In this document: positions 1 through 13,085 of the stretch, one piece after another
Layout of the letters: every line of letters begins with the position of its first letter
How positions within the stretch are numbered: the stretch's first letter is position 1
DNA from: Ptiloglossa arizonensis
Taxonomy: Eukaryota; Arthropoda; Insecta; Hymenoptera; Colletidae
Direction of reading: 5' to 3'
DNA: 64,000 nt
Assembly (NCBI RefSeq): GCF_051014685.1
Contig: NW_027478514.1
Coordinates: 867,281-931,280 of the forward strand
Program-made: the position numbers and the translations under genes
Notes under the pieces: model-generated
What the model was told of the DNA's origin: nothing
The model's database searches: none
The model's input: only the letters and a program-made list of their open reading frames with translations

Positions 1-106
1 TTCGAAACCAATAACTACAATGGCCTAGGGGAAAATACACATACCGTTGTAATCGGGCGAGTTTCTACTTTCAGATGCAACAGGAATTTCTCGAGTTCGT
101 CAATCC

Positions 107-123
107 GTTCGCGAGATATGGGA
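107..123 (+). other. Typical one-mismatch CENP-B-box-like site
   Basis: GTTCGCGAGATATGGGA matches eight of nine fixed positions of nTTCGnnnnAnnCGGGn; only the C of CGGG is T. This form, at monomer bases 33-49, is present in the large majority of copies, so there are potentially several hundred such sites at 177-bp spacing. The single mismatch is what deamination of a methylated CpG would produce, but it may equally be the ancestral state. Confidence 0.5.
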
Positions 124-155
124 GTTTGAATTTAAGGAACGGTTGAGAAACCATC

Positions 156-163
156 AAAATTTT
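156..163 (+). other. A4T4 tract, once per monomer
   Basis: AAAATTTT lies at monomer bases 82-89 in most copies, with AAAAATTT and AAAATTAT variants. A-tracts of the AnTn type are intrinsically bent, and one such tract at 177-bp spacing could help position nucleosomes. That role is inference from the sequence. Confidence 0.55.
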
Positions 164-492
164 CGCAATTCTGATACTCGAAACCAATAACTACAGAGGC
201 CTAGGGCAAAAATACACATACCGTTGTAATCGGGCGAGTTTCTACTTTCAGATGCAAGAGGAATTTCTCCAGTTCGTCAATCCGTTCGCGAGGTATGGGA
301 GTTTGAAGTTAATGAATGGTCGAGAAACCATCAAAATTTTCGCTGGTCTGATACTCGAAACCAATAACTGGAATGGCCTAGGGGAAAAGTACACACACCG
401 TTGTAATCGGGCGAGTTTCTACTTTCAGATGCAAGAGGAATTTCTCGTGTTCGTCAATCCGTTCGCGATATATGGGAGTGTGAAGTTAAGGA

Positions 493-508
493 ATGGTTGA
501 GAAACCAT
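493..508 (+). other. Typical dyad/hairpin element ATGGTT-GAGA-AACCAT
   Basis: A 6-bp perfect inverted repeat with a 4-base spacer. In RNA the loop GAGA fits the GNRA tetraloop class; in DNA it is a short cruciform-capable dyad. It sits at monomer bases 65-80, directly before AAAATTTT. It is intact in a large share of copies and broken in others, for example AACGCTTGAGCAACC and AACGGTTGGGAAACC types. No function is shown. Confidence 0.7.
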
Positions 509-539
509 CAAAATTTTCGCAGGTCTAATACTCGAAACC

Positions 540-1020
540 AATAACTACTATGGCCTAGGGCAAAAATACACATACAGCTGTAATCCGGCGAATTTCTGCT
601 TTCAGATGCAACAAGAATTTCTCGAGTTCGTCAATTCGTTCGCGTGATATGGGAGTTTGAAGTTAAGGAATGGTTGAGAAACCATCAAAATTTTCGAATG
701 TCTGATACTCGAAACCAATAACTACTATGGCCTAGGGCAAAAATACACGTACCCTTGTAATCGGGCGAGTTTCTGCTTTCAGATGCAATAGGAATTTCTC
801 GTGGTCGTCAATCCGTTCGCGAGATATGGGAGTTTGAAGTTAAGGAATGGTTGAGAAACCATCAAAATATTCGCATGTCTGATACTCGAAACAAATAACT
901 ACAAAGGCCTAGGGGAAAAATACACATACCGTTGTAATCGGGCGAGTTTCTGCTTTCAGATGCAACAAGAATTTCTTGAGTTCGTCAATTCGTTCGCGAG
1001 ATATGGGAGTTTGAAGTGAA
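540..1020 (+). repeat. Duplicated block, first copy (partner 2840-3320)
   Basis: Nearly three monomers share rare variants with 2840-3320 at an offset of 2,300 bp (13 monomers minus one base). Shared markers are CATACAGCTGTAATCC (571 and 2871), ACGTACCCTTG, CTCGTGGTCGTC, and CATCAAAATATTCGC followed by CGAAACAAATAAC (861 and 3161). The missing base reflects an indel between the two blocks. The joint occurrence of several rare variants in the same order is better explained by duplication than by chance. Confidence 0.8.
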
Positions 1021-1554
1021 GGAGTGGTTGACAAACCATCAAAATTTTCGCATGTCTGATATTCGAAACCAATAACTACAATGGCCTAGGGGAAAATACA
1101 CATACCGTTGTAATCGGGCGAGTTTCTACTTTCAGATGAAACAGGAATTTCTCGAGTTCGTCAATCCGTTCGCGATATATGGGAGTTTGAAGTTAAGGAA
1201 TGGTTGAGAAACCATCAAAAATTTCGCTGGTCTGATACTCGAAACCAATAACTGCAATGGCCTAAGGGGAAAAGTACACACACCATTGTAATGGGGCGAG
1301 TTTCTACCTTCAGATGCAACAGGAATTTCTCGAGTTCGTCAATCCGTTCGCGAGATATGGGAGTTTGAAATTAAGGAATGGTTGAGAAACCATCAAAATT
1401 TTCGCAAGTCTGATACTCGAAACCAATAACTACTATGGCCTAGGGCAAAAATACACACACCGCTGTAATCGGGCGAGTTTCTGCTTTCAGATGCAAGAAG
1501 AATTTGTCGAGTTCGTCAATTCGTTCGCGAGATATGGGAGTTTGAAGTTAAGGA

Positions 1555-1570
1555 ATGGTTGTGCAACCAT
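1555..1570 (+). other. Extended 7-bp dyad variant of the hairpin
   Basis: ATGGTTG-TG-CAACCAT lengthens the stem by one pair and shortens the spacer to 2 bases. The same length of stem occurs at 4385-4400 (spacer TG) and, with spacer AG, at 3324-3339, 17305-17320 and 18898-18913. The changes fall opposite each other in the stem, but shared descent of these monomers is the simpler reading. Confidence 0.65.
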
Positions 1571-2839
1571 AAAATTTTCGCAATTCTGATTCCCGAAACC
1601 AATAACTACAAAGTCCTAGGGGAAAAATACACATACCCTTGTAATCGGGCGAGTTTCTACTTTCAGATGCAACAGGAATTTCTCGAGTTCGTCAATCCGT
1701 TCGCGAGATATGGGAGTTTGAATTTAAGGAACGGTTGAGAAACCATCAAAATTTTCGCAAGTCTGATATTCGAAACCAATAACTACAGAGGCCTAGGGCA
1801 AAAATACACATACCGTTGTAATCGGGCGAGTTTCTGCTTTCAGATGCAATAGGAGTTTCTCGAGTTCGGCAATCCGTTCGCGAGATATGGGAGTTTGAAG
1901 TTAAGGAATGGTTGACAAACCATCAAAATTTTCGCAAGTCTGATACTCGAAACCCATAACTACTATGGGTTAGGGGAAAAGTACACACACCATTGTAATG
2001 GGGCGAGTTTCTACTTTCAGAAGCAACAGGAACTTCGCGAGTTCGTCAATCCGTTCGCGAGATATGGGAGTTTGAAGTTAAGGAATGGTTGAGAAACCAT
2101 CAAAATTTTCGCAAGTCTGATACTCGAAACCAATAACTACAGAGGCCTAGGGCAAAAATACACATACCGTTGTAATCGGGCGAGTTTCTGCTTTCAAATG
2201 CAATAGGAATTTCTCGAGTTCGTCAATTCGTTCGCGAGATATGGGAGTTTGAAGTTAATGAATGGTCGAGAAACCATCAAAATTTTCGCTGGTCTGATAC
2301 TCGAAACCAATAACTGGAATGGCCTAGGGGAAAAGTACACACACCGTTGTAATCGGGCGAGTTTCTACTTTCAGATGCAAGAGGAATTTCTCGTGTTCGT
2401 CAATCCGTTCGCGATATATGGGAGTGTGAAGTTAAGGAATGGTTGAGAAACCATCAAAATTTTCGCAGGTCTAATACTCGAAACAAATAACTACAAAGGC
2501 CTAGGGGAAAAATACACATACTGTTGTAATCGCGCGAGTTTCTGCTTTCAGATGCAATAGGAATTTCTCGAGTTTGTCAATCCGTTCGCGTGATATGGGA
2601 GTTTGAAGTTAAGGAATGGTTGAGAAACCATCAAAATTTTCGCATGTCTGATACTCGAAACCAATAACTACTATGGCCTAGGGGAAAAGTACACACACCA
2701 TTGTAATGGGGCGAGTTTCAACTTTCAGATGCAACAGGAATTTCTCGAGTCTGTCAATCCGTTCGCGAGATATGGGAGTTTGAAATTAAGGAATGGTTGA
2801 GAAACCATCAATATTTTCGCAAGTCTGATACTCGAAACC

Positions 2840-3320
2840 AATAACTACTATGGCCTAGGGCAAAAATACACATACAGCTGTAATCCGGCGAATTACTGCT
2901 GTCAGATGCAACAAGAATTTCTCGAGTTCGTCAATTCGTTCGCGAGATATGGGAGTTTGAAGTTAAGGAATGGTTGAGAAACCATCAAAATTTTCGCATG
3001 TCTGATACTCGAAACCAATAACTACTATGGCCTAGGGCAAAAATACACGTACCCTTGTAATCGGGCGAGTTTCTGCTTTCAGATGCAATAGGAATTTCTC
3101 GTGGTCGTCAATCCGTTCGCGAGATATGGGAGTTTGAAGTTAAGGAATGGTTGAGAAACCATCAAAATATTCGCATGTCTGATACTCGAAACAAATAACT
3201 ACAAAGGCCTAGGGGAAAAATACACATACCGTTGTAATCGGGCGAGTTTCTGCTTTCAGATGCAACAAGAATTTCTAGAGTTCGTCAATTCGTTCGCGAG
3301 ATATGGGAGTTTGAAGTTAA
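2840..3320 (+). repeat. Duplicated block, second copy (partner 540-1020)
   Basis: Carries the same ordered rare variants as 540-1020. It has since gained private changes, for example TTCTAGAGTTCG at the right end where the partner has TTCTTGAGTTCG. This suggests an older duplication than those to the right of 20 kb. Confidence 0.8.
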
Positions 3321-4934
3321 GGAATGGTTGAGCAACCATAAAAATTTTCGCATGTCTGATACTCGAAACCAATAACTACAATGGCCTAGGGGAAAAATAC
3401 ACATACCGTTGTAATCGGGCGAATTTCTACTTTCAGATGAAACAGGAATTTCTCGAGTTCGTCCATCCGTTCGCGAGATATGGGAGTTTGAAGTTAAGGA
3501 ATGGTTGAGAGACCATAAAAAATTTCGCAAGTCTGATACTGGAAACGAATAACTGGAATGGCCTAGGGGAAAAGTACACACACCATTGTAATGGGGCGAG
3601 TTTCTACTTTCAGAGGCAACAGGAACTTCGCGAGTTCGTCAATCCGTGCGCGAGATATGGGAGTTTGAAGTTAGGGAATGGTTGAGAAACCATCAAAATT
3701 TTCGCTGGTCTGATACTCGTAACCAATAACTGGAATGGCCTAGGGGAAAAGTACACATACCGTTGAAATCGGGCGAGATTCTGCTGTTAGATGCAATAGG
3801 AATTTCTCGTGTTCGTCAATCCGTTCGCGAGATATGGGAGTTTGAAGTTAAGGAATGGTTGAGAAACCATCAAAATTTTCGCAAGTCTGAAACTCGAAAC
3901 CAATATCTACTATGCCCTAGGGCAAAAATACATATACCGATGTAATCGGGCGAGTTTCTGCTTTCAGATGCAATAGGAATTTCTCGAGTTCGTCAATCCG
4001 TTCGCATAATATGGGAGTTTGAAGTTAAGGAATGGTTGAGAAACGATCAAAATTATCGAATGTCTGATATTCGAAACCAATAACTACAATGGCCTAGGGG
4101 AAAATACACATACCGTTGTAATCGGGCGAGCTTCTACTTTCAGATGAAAGAGGAATTTCTCGAGTTCGTCAATCCGTTCGCGAGATATGGGAGTTTGAAA
4201 TTAAGGAATGGTTGAGAAACCATCAAAATTTTCGCAAGTCTGATACTCGAAAACAATAACTACTATGGCCTAGGGCAAAAATACACACACCGCTGTAATC
4301 GGGCGAGTTTCTGCTTTCAGATGCAATAAGAATTTGTCGAGTTCGTCAATTCGTTCGCGAGATATGGGAGTTTGAAGTTAAGGAATGGTTGTGCAACCAT
4401 CAAAATTTTCGCAAGTCTGATTCCCGAAACCAATAACTACAAAGTCCTAGGGGAAAAACTCATATACCCTTGTAATCGGGCGAGTTTCTACTTTCAGATG
4501 CAACAGGAATTTCTCAAGTTCGTCAATCCGTTCGCGAGATATGGGACTTTGAAGTTAAGGAATGGTTGAGAAACCATCAAAATTATCGCTGGTCTGATAC
4601 TCGAGACCAATAACTGGAGTGGCCTAGGTGAGAAGTACACACACCACTGTAATCGGGCGTGTTTCTACTTTCAGATGCAACAGGAATTTCTCAAGTTCGA
4701 GAATCCGTTCGCGAGATATGGGAGTTCGAAGTTAAGGAATGGTTGAGAAATCATCAAAAATTTCGCTGGTCCGATACTCGAAACCAATAACTGGAACGGC
4801 CTAGGGGAAAAGTACACACAACATTGTAATCGGGCGATTTTCTACTTTCAGATGCAACAGGAATTTCTCGATTTCGTCAAACCGTTCGCGAGATATGGGA
4901 GTTTGAAGTTAAGAAATGGTTGAGAAACCATCAA

Positions 4935-5288
4935 AAATTTCGCTGGTCTGATACTCGAAACCATTAACTGGAATGGCCTAGGGGAAAAGTACACTTACCG
5001 CTGTATTCGGGCGAGTTTCTACTTTCAGATGAGACAGGAATTTGTCGAGTTCGTCAATCCGTTCGCGAGATATGGGAGTTTGAAGTTAAGGAATGGTTGA
5101 GAAACGATCAAAATTTTCGCTGGTCTGATACTCCAAACCATTAACTGGAATGGCCTAGGGGAAAAGTACACTTACCGCTGTATTCGGGCGAGTTTCTACT
5201 TTCAGATGAGACAGGAATTTGTCGAGTTCGTCAATCCGTTCGCGAGATATGGGAGTTTGAAGTTAAGGAATGGTTGAGAAACCATCAA
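4935..5288 (+). repeat. Two adjacent near-identical monomers
   Basis: Consecutive monomers share CCATTAACTGGAATGG, ACTTACCGCTGTATTCG, GATGAGACAGG and the rare TTTGTCGAGTTCG at a 177-bp offset. They differ at only a few bases, for example CGAAACC against CCAAACC. This looks like a local single-monomer duplication. Confidence 0.75.
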
Positions 5289-8200
5289 AATTTTCGCAAG
5301 TCTGATACTCGAAACCAATAACTACAGAGGCCTAGGGCAAAAATACACATACCGTTGAAATCGGGCGAGTTTCTGCTTTCAGATGCAATAGGAATTTCTC
5401 GAGTTCGTCAATCCGTTCGCGAGATATGGGAGTTTGAAGTGAAGGAGTGGTTGACAAACCATCAAAATTTTCGCAAGTCTGATACTCGAAACCCATAACT
5501 ACTATGGGTTAGGGGAAAAGTACACACACCATTGTAATGGGGCGAGTTTCTACTTTCAGAAGCAACAGGAACTTCGCGAGTTCGTCAATCCGTTCGCGAG
5601 ATATGGGAGTTTGAAATTAAGGAATGGTTGAGAAACCATCAAAATTTTCGTAAGTCTGATACTCGAAACCAATAACTACAATGGCCTAGGGAAAAAATAC
5701 ACATACCGTTGTAATCGGGCGAATTTCTACTTTCAGATGAAACAGAAATTTCTCGAGTTCGTCTATCCGTTCGCAAGATATGGGAGTTTGAAATTAAGGA
5801 ATGGTTGAGAAACCATCAAAATTTTCGCAAGTCTGATACTCGAAACCAATAACTACAATGGCCTAGGGGAAAAATACACATACCGTTGTAATCGGGCGAG
5901 TTTCTGGTTTCAGATGCAAGAAGAATTTGTCGAGTTCGTCAATCCGTTCCATTAATATGGGAGTTTGAATTTAAGGAATGGTTGAGAAACCATCAAAATT
6001 TTCGCAACTCTGATACTCGAAACCAATAACTACAATGGCCTAGGGCAAAAATGCACGTGCCGTTGTAGTCGTGCGAGTTTCTAGTTTCAGATGCAACAGG
6101 AATTTCTCGAGTTCGTGAATCCGTTCGCGAGATATGGTAGTTCGAAGTTAAGGAATGGTTGAGAAACCATCAAAAATTTCGCTTGTCTGATACTCGAAAC
6201 CAATAACTGGAATGGCCTAGCGGAAATGTACACACACCATTGTAATCGGGCGAGTTTCTACTTTCAGATGCAACAGGAATTTCTCGAGTTCGTCAAACCG
6301 TTCGCGAGATATGGGAGTTTGAAGTTAAGGAACGCTTGAGCAACCATCAAAATTTTCGCAAGTCTGATACTCGAAACCAATAACTACAAAGGCCTAGGGG
6401 AGAAATACACATGCAGTTGTAATCGTGCGAGTTTCTACTTTCGGATGCAACAGGAATTTCTCGAGTTCGTGAATCCGTTCGCGAGATATGGGAGTTTGAA
6501 GTTAAGGAATGGTTGAGAAACCATCAAAATTTTCGCTGGTCTGATACTCGAAACCAATAACTGGAATGGCCTAGGGGAAAAGTACACACACCACTGTAAT
6601 CGGGCGTGTTTCTACTTTCAGATGCAACAGGAATTTCTCGAGATCGTCAATCCGTTCCTGAGATATGGGAGTTTGAAATTAAGGAACGGTTGAGAAACCA
6701 TCAAAATTTTCGCAACTCTGATACTCGAAACCAATAACTACTATAGCCTAGGGATAAAATACACATACCGCTGTAATCGGGCGAGCTTCTACTTTCAGAT
6801 GCAACAGGAATTTCTCGAGTTCGTCAATCAGTTCGCGAGATATGGGAGTTTGAAGTTAAGGAATGGTTGAGAAACCATCAAAATTTTCGCTGGTCTGATA
6901 CTCGAAACCAATAACTGGAATGGCCTAGGGGAAAAGTACACACACCACTGTAATCGGGCGTGTTTCTACTTTCAGATGCAACAGGAATTTCTCGAGATCG
7001 TCAATCCGTTCGCGAGATATGTGAGTTTGAAATTAAGGAATGGTTGAGAAACCATCAAAATTTTCGCAACTCTGATACTCGAAACCATTAACTACTATGG
7101 CCTAGGGCAAAAATACACAGACCGCTGTAATCGGGCGAGCTTCTACTTTCAGATGCAACAGGAATTTCTGGAGTTCGTCAATCCGTTCGCGAGATATGGG
7201 AGTTTGAAGTTAAGGAATGGTTGAGAAACCATCAAAATTTTCGCAAGTCTGATTCCCGAAACAAAGAACTACAAAGGCCTAGGGGAAAAATACACATGCC
7301 GTTGTAGTCGTGCGAGATTCTAGTTTCAGATGCAACAGGAATTTCTCGAGTTCGTGAATCCGTTCGCGAGATATGGTAGTTCGATGTTAAGGAATGGTTG
7401 AGAAACCATCAAAAATTTCGCTGGTCTGATACTCGAAACCAATAACTGGAACGGCCTAGGGGAAAAGTACACACACCATTGTAATCGGGCGATTATCTAC
7501 TTTCAGATGCAACAGGAATTTCTCGATTTCGTGAAACCGTTCGCGAGATATGGGAGTTTGAATTTAAGGAATGGTTGAGAAACCATCAAAATTGTCGCTG
7601 GTCTGATACTCGAAACCAATGACTGTAATGGCCTAGGGGAAAAGTAGACACACCACTGTAATCGGGCGTGTTTCTACTTTCAGATGCAACAGGAATTTCT
7701 CGAGATCGTCAATCCGTTCCTGAGATATGGGAGTTTGAAATTAAGGAATGGTTGAGAAACCATCAAAATTTTCGCAACTCTGATACTCGAAACCAATAAC
7801 TACTATGGCCTTGGGCTAAAATACACATACCGCTGTAATCGGGCGAGCTTCTACTTTCAGATGCAACAGGAATATCTCGAGTTCGTCAATCCGTTCGCGA
7901 GATATGGGACTTTGAAGTTAAGGAATGGTTGAGAAACCATCAAAATTATCGCTGGTCTGATACTCGAAATCAATAACTGGAGTGGCCTAGGGGAAAAGTA
8001 CACATACCATTGTAATCGGGCGAGTTTCTACTTTCAGATGAAACAGGAATTTCTCGAGTTCGTCAATCCGTTCGCGAGATATGGGAGTTATAATCTAAGG
8101 AATGGTTGAGAAACCATCAAAATTTTCGCAAGTCTGATTCCCGATACCAATAACTACAAAGGCCTAGGGGAAAAATACACATACCGTTGTAATCGTGCGA

Positions 8201-8480
8201 GTTTCTACTTTCAAATTCAACAGGAATTTCTCGAGTTCGTCAATCCGTTCGCGAGATGTGGGAGTTTGAAGTTAAGGAATGGTTGAGGAACCATCAAAAA
8301 TTTCGCTGGTCTGATACTCGAAACCATTAACTGGAATGGCCTAGGGGAAAAGTACACTTACCGCTGTATTCGGGCGAGATTCTACTTTCAGATGAGACAG
8401 GAATTTGTCGAGTTCGTCAATCCGTTCGCGAGATATGGGAGTTTGAAGTTAAGGAATGGTTGAGAAACCATCAAAATTTT

Positions 8481-8790
8481 CGCTAGTCTGATACTCGAAA
8501 CCAATAACTGGAATGGCGTAGGGGAAAAGTACACACACCAATGTAATCGGGCGTGTTTCTACTTTCAGATGCAACAGGAATTTGTCGAGATCGTCAATCC
8601 GTTCGCCAGATATAGGAGTTAGAAGTGGAGGAATAGTTGAGAAACCATCAAAATTTTCGCAAGTCTGATTCCCGAAACCATTAACTACAAAGGCCTAGGG
8701 GAGAAATACACATGCAGTTGTAATCGTGCGTGTTTCTACTTTCGGATGCAACAGGAATTTCTCGAGTTCGTGAATCCGTTCGCGAGATAT
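8481..8790 (+). repeat. Marked block with TTCGCCAGATATAGG, first of three
   Basis: The unusual run TTCGCCAGATATAGG then AGTTAGAAGTGGAGG, preceded by TGGCGTAGGGG and CACCAATGTAATC, occurs here (GTTCGCC at 8601) and again at 12494 and 14795. The offsets are 3,893 bp (22 monomers minus one base) and 2,301 bp (13 monomers). It shows a specific monomer pair being copied twice. Confidence 0.8.
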
Positions 8791-11439
8791 GGTAGTTCGA
8801 AGTTAAGGAATGGTTGAGAAACCATCAAAAATTTCGCTTGTCTGATACACGAAACCAATAACTGGAATGGCATAGGGGAAAAGTACACACACCATTATAA
8901 TCGTGCGAGTTTCTACTTTCAAATTCAACAGGAATTTCTCGAGTTCGTCAATCCGTTCGCGAGATGTGGGAGTTTGAAGTTAAGGAATGATTGAGAAACC
9001 ATCAAAATTTTCGCAACTCTGATACTCGAAACCAATAACTACTATAGCCTAGGGATAAAATACACATACCGCTGTAATCGGCCGAGCTTCTACTTTCAGA
9101 TGCAACAGGAATTTCTCGAGTTCGTCAATCCGTTCGCGAGATATGGGAGTTTGAAGTTAAGGAATGGTTGAGAAACCATCAAAATTTTCGCTGGTCTGAT
9201 ACTCGAAACCAATAACTGGAATGGCCTAGGGGAAAAGTACACACACCACTGTAATCGGGCGTGTTTCTACTTTCAGATGCAACAGGAATTTCTCGAGATC
9301 GTCAATCCGTTCGCGAGATATGGGAGTTTGAAATTAAGGAATGGTTGAGAAACCATCAAAATTTTCGCAAGTCTGATTCCCGAAACAAAGAACTACAAAG
9401 GCCTAGGGGAAAAATACACATGCCGTTGTAGTCGTGCGGGTTTCTAGTTTCAGATGCAACAGGAATTTCTCGAGTTCGTGAATCCGTTCGCGAGATATGG
9501 TGGTTCGATGTTAAGGAATGGTTGAGAAACCATCAAAAATTTCGCTGGTCTGATACTCGAAACCAATAACTGGAATGGCATAGGGGAAAAGTACACACAC
9601 CATTGTAATCGGGCGAGTTTCTACTTTCAGATGCAACAGGAATTTCTCGAGTTCGACAAACCGTTCCTGAGATATGGGAGTTTGAAGTTAAGGAATGGTT
9701 GAGAAACCATCAAAATTTTCGCAACTCTGATACTCGAAACCAATAACTACTATAGCCTAGGGATAAAATACACATACCGCTGTAATCGGCCGAGCTTCTA
9801 CTTTCAGATGCAACAGGAATTTCTCGAGTTCGTCAATCCGTTCGCGAGATATGGGAGTTTGAAGTTAAGGAATGGTTGAGAAACCATCAAAAATTTCGCT
9901 GGTCTGATACTCGAAACCAATAACTGGAATGGCCTAGGGGAAAAGTACACTTACCGCTGTATTCGGGCGAGTTTCTACTTTCAGATGAGACAGGAATTTC
10001 TCGAGTTCGTCAATCCGTTCGCGAGATATGGGAGTTTGAAGTTAAGGAACGCTTGAGCAACCATCAAAATTTTCGCAAGTCTGATACTCGAAACCAATAA
10101 CTACAAAGGCCTAGGGGAGAAATACACATGCAGTTGTTATCGTGCGAGTTTCTACTTTCGGATGCAACAGGAATTTCTCGAGTTCGTGAATCCGTTCGCG
10201 AGATATGGGAGTTTGAAGTTAAGGGATGGTTGAGAAAAAATCAAAATTTTCGCTGGTCTGATACTCGAAACCAATAACTGGATTGGCCTAGGGGAAAAGT
10301 ACATACACCACTGTAATCGGGCGTGTTTCTACTTTCAGATGCAACAGGAATTTCTCGAGTTCGTGAATCCGTTCGCGAGATATGGTAGTTCGAAGTTAAG
10401 GAATGGTTGAGAAACCATCAAAAATTTCGCTTGTCTGATACTCGAAACCAATAACTGGAATGGCCTAGCGGAAAAGTACACACACCATTGTAATCGGGCG
10501 AGTTTCTACTTTCAGTTGCAACAGGAATTTCTCGAGTTCGTCAAACCGTTCCCGAGATATGGGAGTTTGAAGTTAAGGAATGGTTGAGAAACCATCAAAA
10601 ATTTCGCTGGTCTGATACTCGAAACCTATAACTGGAATGGCCTAGGGGAAAAGTACACTTACCGCTGTATTCGGGCGAGTTTCTACTTTCAGATGAGACA
10701 GGAATTTCTCGAGTTCGTCAATCCGTTCGCGAGATATGGGAGTTTGAAGTTAAGGAACGCTAGAGCAACCATCAAAATTTTCGCAAGTCTGATACTCGAA
10801 ACCAATAACTACAAAGACCTAGGGGAGAAATACACATGCAGTTGTAATCGTGCGAGTTTCTACTTTCGGATGCAACAGGAATTTCTCGAGTTCGTGAATC
10901 CGTTCGCGAGATATGGGAGTTTGAAGTTAAGGAATGGTTGAGAAACCATCAAAATTTTCGCTGGTCTGATACTCGAAACCAATAACTGTAATGGCCTAGG
11001 GGGAAAGTACACACACCACTGTAATCGGGCGTGCTTCTACTTTCAGATGCAACAGGAATTTCTCGAGATCGTCAATCCGTTCCTGAGATATGGGAGTTTG
11101 AAATTAAGGAACGGTTGAGAAACCATCAAAATTTTCGCAACTCTGATACTCGAAACCAATAACTACTATAGCCTAGGGATAAAATACACATACCGCTGTA
11201 ATCGGGCGAACTTCTACTTTCAGATGCAACAGGAATTTCTCGAGTTCGTCAATCCGTTCGCGAGATATGGGAGTTTGAAGTTAAGGCATGGTTGAGAAAC
11301 CATCAAAATTTTCGCTGGTCTGATACTCGAAACCAATAACTGGAATGGCCTAGGGGAAAAGTACATATACCGTTGTAATCGGGCGAGCTTCTGCTTTCAG
11401 ATGAAAGAGGAATTTCTCGAGTTCGTCAATCCGTTCGCG

Positions 11440-12370
11440 AGATATGGGAGTTTGAAATTAAGGAATGGTTGAGAAACCATCAAAATTTTCGCAAGTCTGA
11501 TTCCCGAAACAAAGAACTACAAAAGCCTAGGGGAAAAATACACATGCCGTTGTAGTCGTGCGGGTTTCTAGTTTCAGATGCAACAGGAATTTCTCGAGTT
11601 CGTGAATCCGTTCGCGAGATATGGTGGTTCGATGTTAAGGAATGGTTGAGAAACCATCAAAATTTCGCTGGTCTGATACTCGAAACCAATAACTGGAATG
11701 GCATAGGGGAAAAGTACACACACCATTGTAATCGGGCGAGTTTCTACTTTCAGATGCAACAGGAATTTCTCGAGTTCGTCAAACCGTTCGCGAGATATGA
11801 GAGTTTGAAGTTAAGGAATGGTTGAGAAACCATCAAAATTTTCGCTGGTCTGATACTCGAAACCAATAACTGTAATGGCCTAGGGGAAAAGTACACACAC
11901 CACTGTAATCGGGCGTGTTTCTACTTTCAGATGCAACAGGAATTTCTCGAGATCGTCAATCCGTTCCTGAGATATGGGAGTTTGAAGTTAAGGAATGGTT
12001 GAGAAACCATCAAAATTTTCGCAAGTCTGAGTCCCGAAACAAAGAACTACAAAGGCCTAGGGGAAAAATACACATGCCGTTGTAGTCGTGCGAGTTTCTA
12101 GTTTCAGATGCAACAGGAATTTCTCGAGTTCGTCAATCCGTTCGCGAGATATGGGACTTTGAAGTTAAGGAATGGTTGAGAAACCATCAAAAATTTCGCT
12201 GGTCTGATACTCGAAACCAATAACTGGAATGGCCTAGGGGAAAAGTACACTTACCCCTGTATTCGGGCGAGTTTCTACTTTCAGATGAGACAGGAATTTC
12301 TCGAGTTCGTCAATCCGTTCGCGAGATCTGGGAGTTTGAAGTTAAGGAACGCTTGAGCAACCATCAAAAT
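11440..12370 (+). repeat. Five-monomer duplicated block, first copy (partner 15333-16263)
   Basis: Shares GAAACAAAGAACTAC, GTGCGGGTTTCTAG, ATGGTGGTTCGATG and GAGATATGAGAGTTTG in the same order with 15333-16263. The offset is 3,893 bp, 22 monomers minus one base. The lost base appears to be in the A-run near 11660, where AAAATTTCGC replaces AAAAATTTCGC. A few private changes exist on both sides. Confidence 0.8.
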
Positions 12371-12383
12371 TTTCGCTAGTCTG

Positions 12384-13085
12384 ATACTCGAAACCAATAA
12401 CTGGAATGGCGTAGGGGAAAAGTACACACACCAATGTAATCGGGCGTGTTTCTACTTTCAGATGCAACAGGAATTTGTCGAGATCGTCAATCCGTTCGCC
12501 AGATATAGGAGTTAGAAGTGGAGGAATAGTTGAGAAACCATCAAAATTTTCGCAAGTCTGATTCCCGAAACCATTAACTACAAAGGCCTAGGGGAGAAAT
12601 ACACATGCAGTTGTAATCGTGCGTGTTTCTACTTTCGGATGCAACAGGAATTTCTCGAGTTCGTGAATCCGTTCGCGAGGTATGGGAGTTTAAAGTTAAG
12701 GAACGCTTGAGCAACCATCAAAATTTTCGCAAGTCTGATACTCGAAACCAATAACTACAAAGGCCTAGGGGAGAAATACACATGCAGTTGTTATCGTGCG
12801 AGTTTCTACTTTCGGATGCAACAGGAATTTCTCGAGTTCGTGAATCCGTTCGCGAGATATGGGAGTTTGAAGTTAAGGGATGGTTGAGAAACAATCAAAA
12901 TTTTCGCTGGTCTGATACTCGAAACCAATAACTGGATTGGCCTAGGGGAAAAGTACACACACAACTGTAATCGGGCGTGTTTCTACTTTCAGATGCAACA
13001 GGAATTTCTCGAGATCGTCAATCCGTTCGCGAGATATGGGAGATTGAAATTAAGGAATGGTTGAGAAACCATCAAAATTTTCGCA
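12384..13085 (+). repeat. Four-monomer duplicated block, first copy (partner 14685-15386)
   Basis: Offset 2,301 bp (13 monomers). Shared markers are TGGCGTAGGGG, TTCGCCAGATATAGG, GTTTAAAGTTAAGG, GCAGTTGTTATCGTGCG (12785 and 15086) and AACTGGATTGGCC. The flanks stop matching at about 13085 and 15386. Confidence 0.8.

Larger units (their letters stand above)
75..251 (+). repeat. Reference monomer of the satellite
   Basis: This is one full 177-bp unit taken from the ATG after TTTCAG, used here to number positions. In a typical copy the order is: GATGCAACAGG-AATTT and CTCGAG (16-21), CGTCAATCCG, TCGCGA (35-40), ATATGGGAGTTTGAAG, the ATGGTT/AACCAT dyad (65-80), AAAATTTT (82-89), TCTGATACTCGAAACC, AATAACT, CCTAGG (126-131), then TACACA, TGTAATCGGGCGAG and TTTCTACTTTCAG. 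This particular copy has ACGGTT in place of ATGGTT, so its hairpin is imperfect. The choice of start is arbitrary because the array is continuous. Confidence 0.95.
1..4600 (+). repeat. Left mosaic segment of the array
   Basis: About 26 monomers with many private substitutions. Copies with ATACCGTTGTAATCGGGCG or CACCATTGTAATGGGGCG alternate with AAGTCTGATACTCG and GGTCTGATACTCG types. In several copies the ATG-proximal CAACAGG is changed to CAATAGG or CAAGAGG. Only short duplications are visible, such as 540-1020 with 2840-3320 and the GAAGTTAATGAATGG marker at 304 and 2250. There is no gene or unique DNA. Confidence 0.85.

Noticed and set aside
107..123. Treating every TTCGCGAGATATGGG site as a functional CENP-B box
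   Set aside because: The common form lacks the first C of the CGGG core, which is part of the required pattern. Only two complete matches were found by eye, so a binding role for the array as a whole is not supported.
120..140. Telomere-like CCCTAA/TTAGGG from the CCTAGGGG motif
   Set aside because: The motif is CCTAGG within the monomer, occurs once per 177 bp and is never in short tandem runs.
160..200. Pol III B-box-like CTCGAAACC once per monomer
   Set aside because: It shares only TCGA and CC with the GGTTCGANTCC consensus, no A box lies upstream at the right distance, and no tRNA fold is possible.
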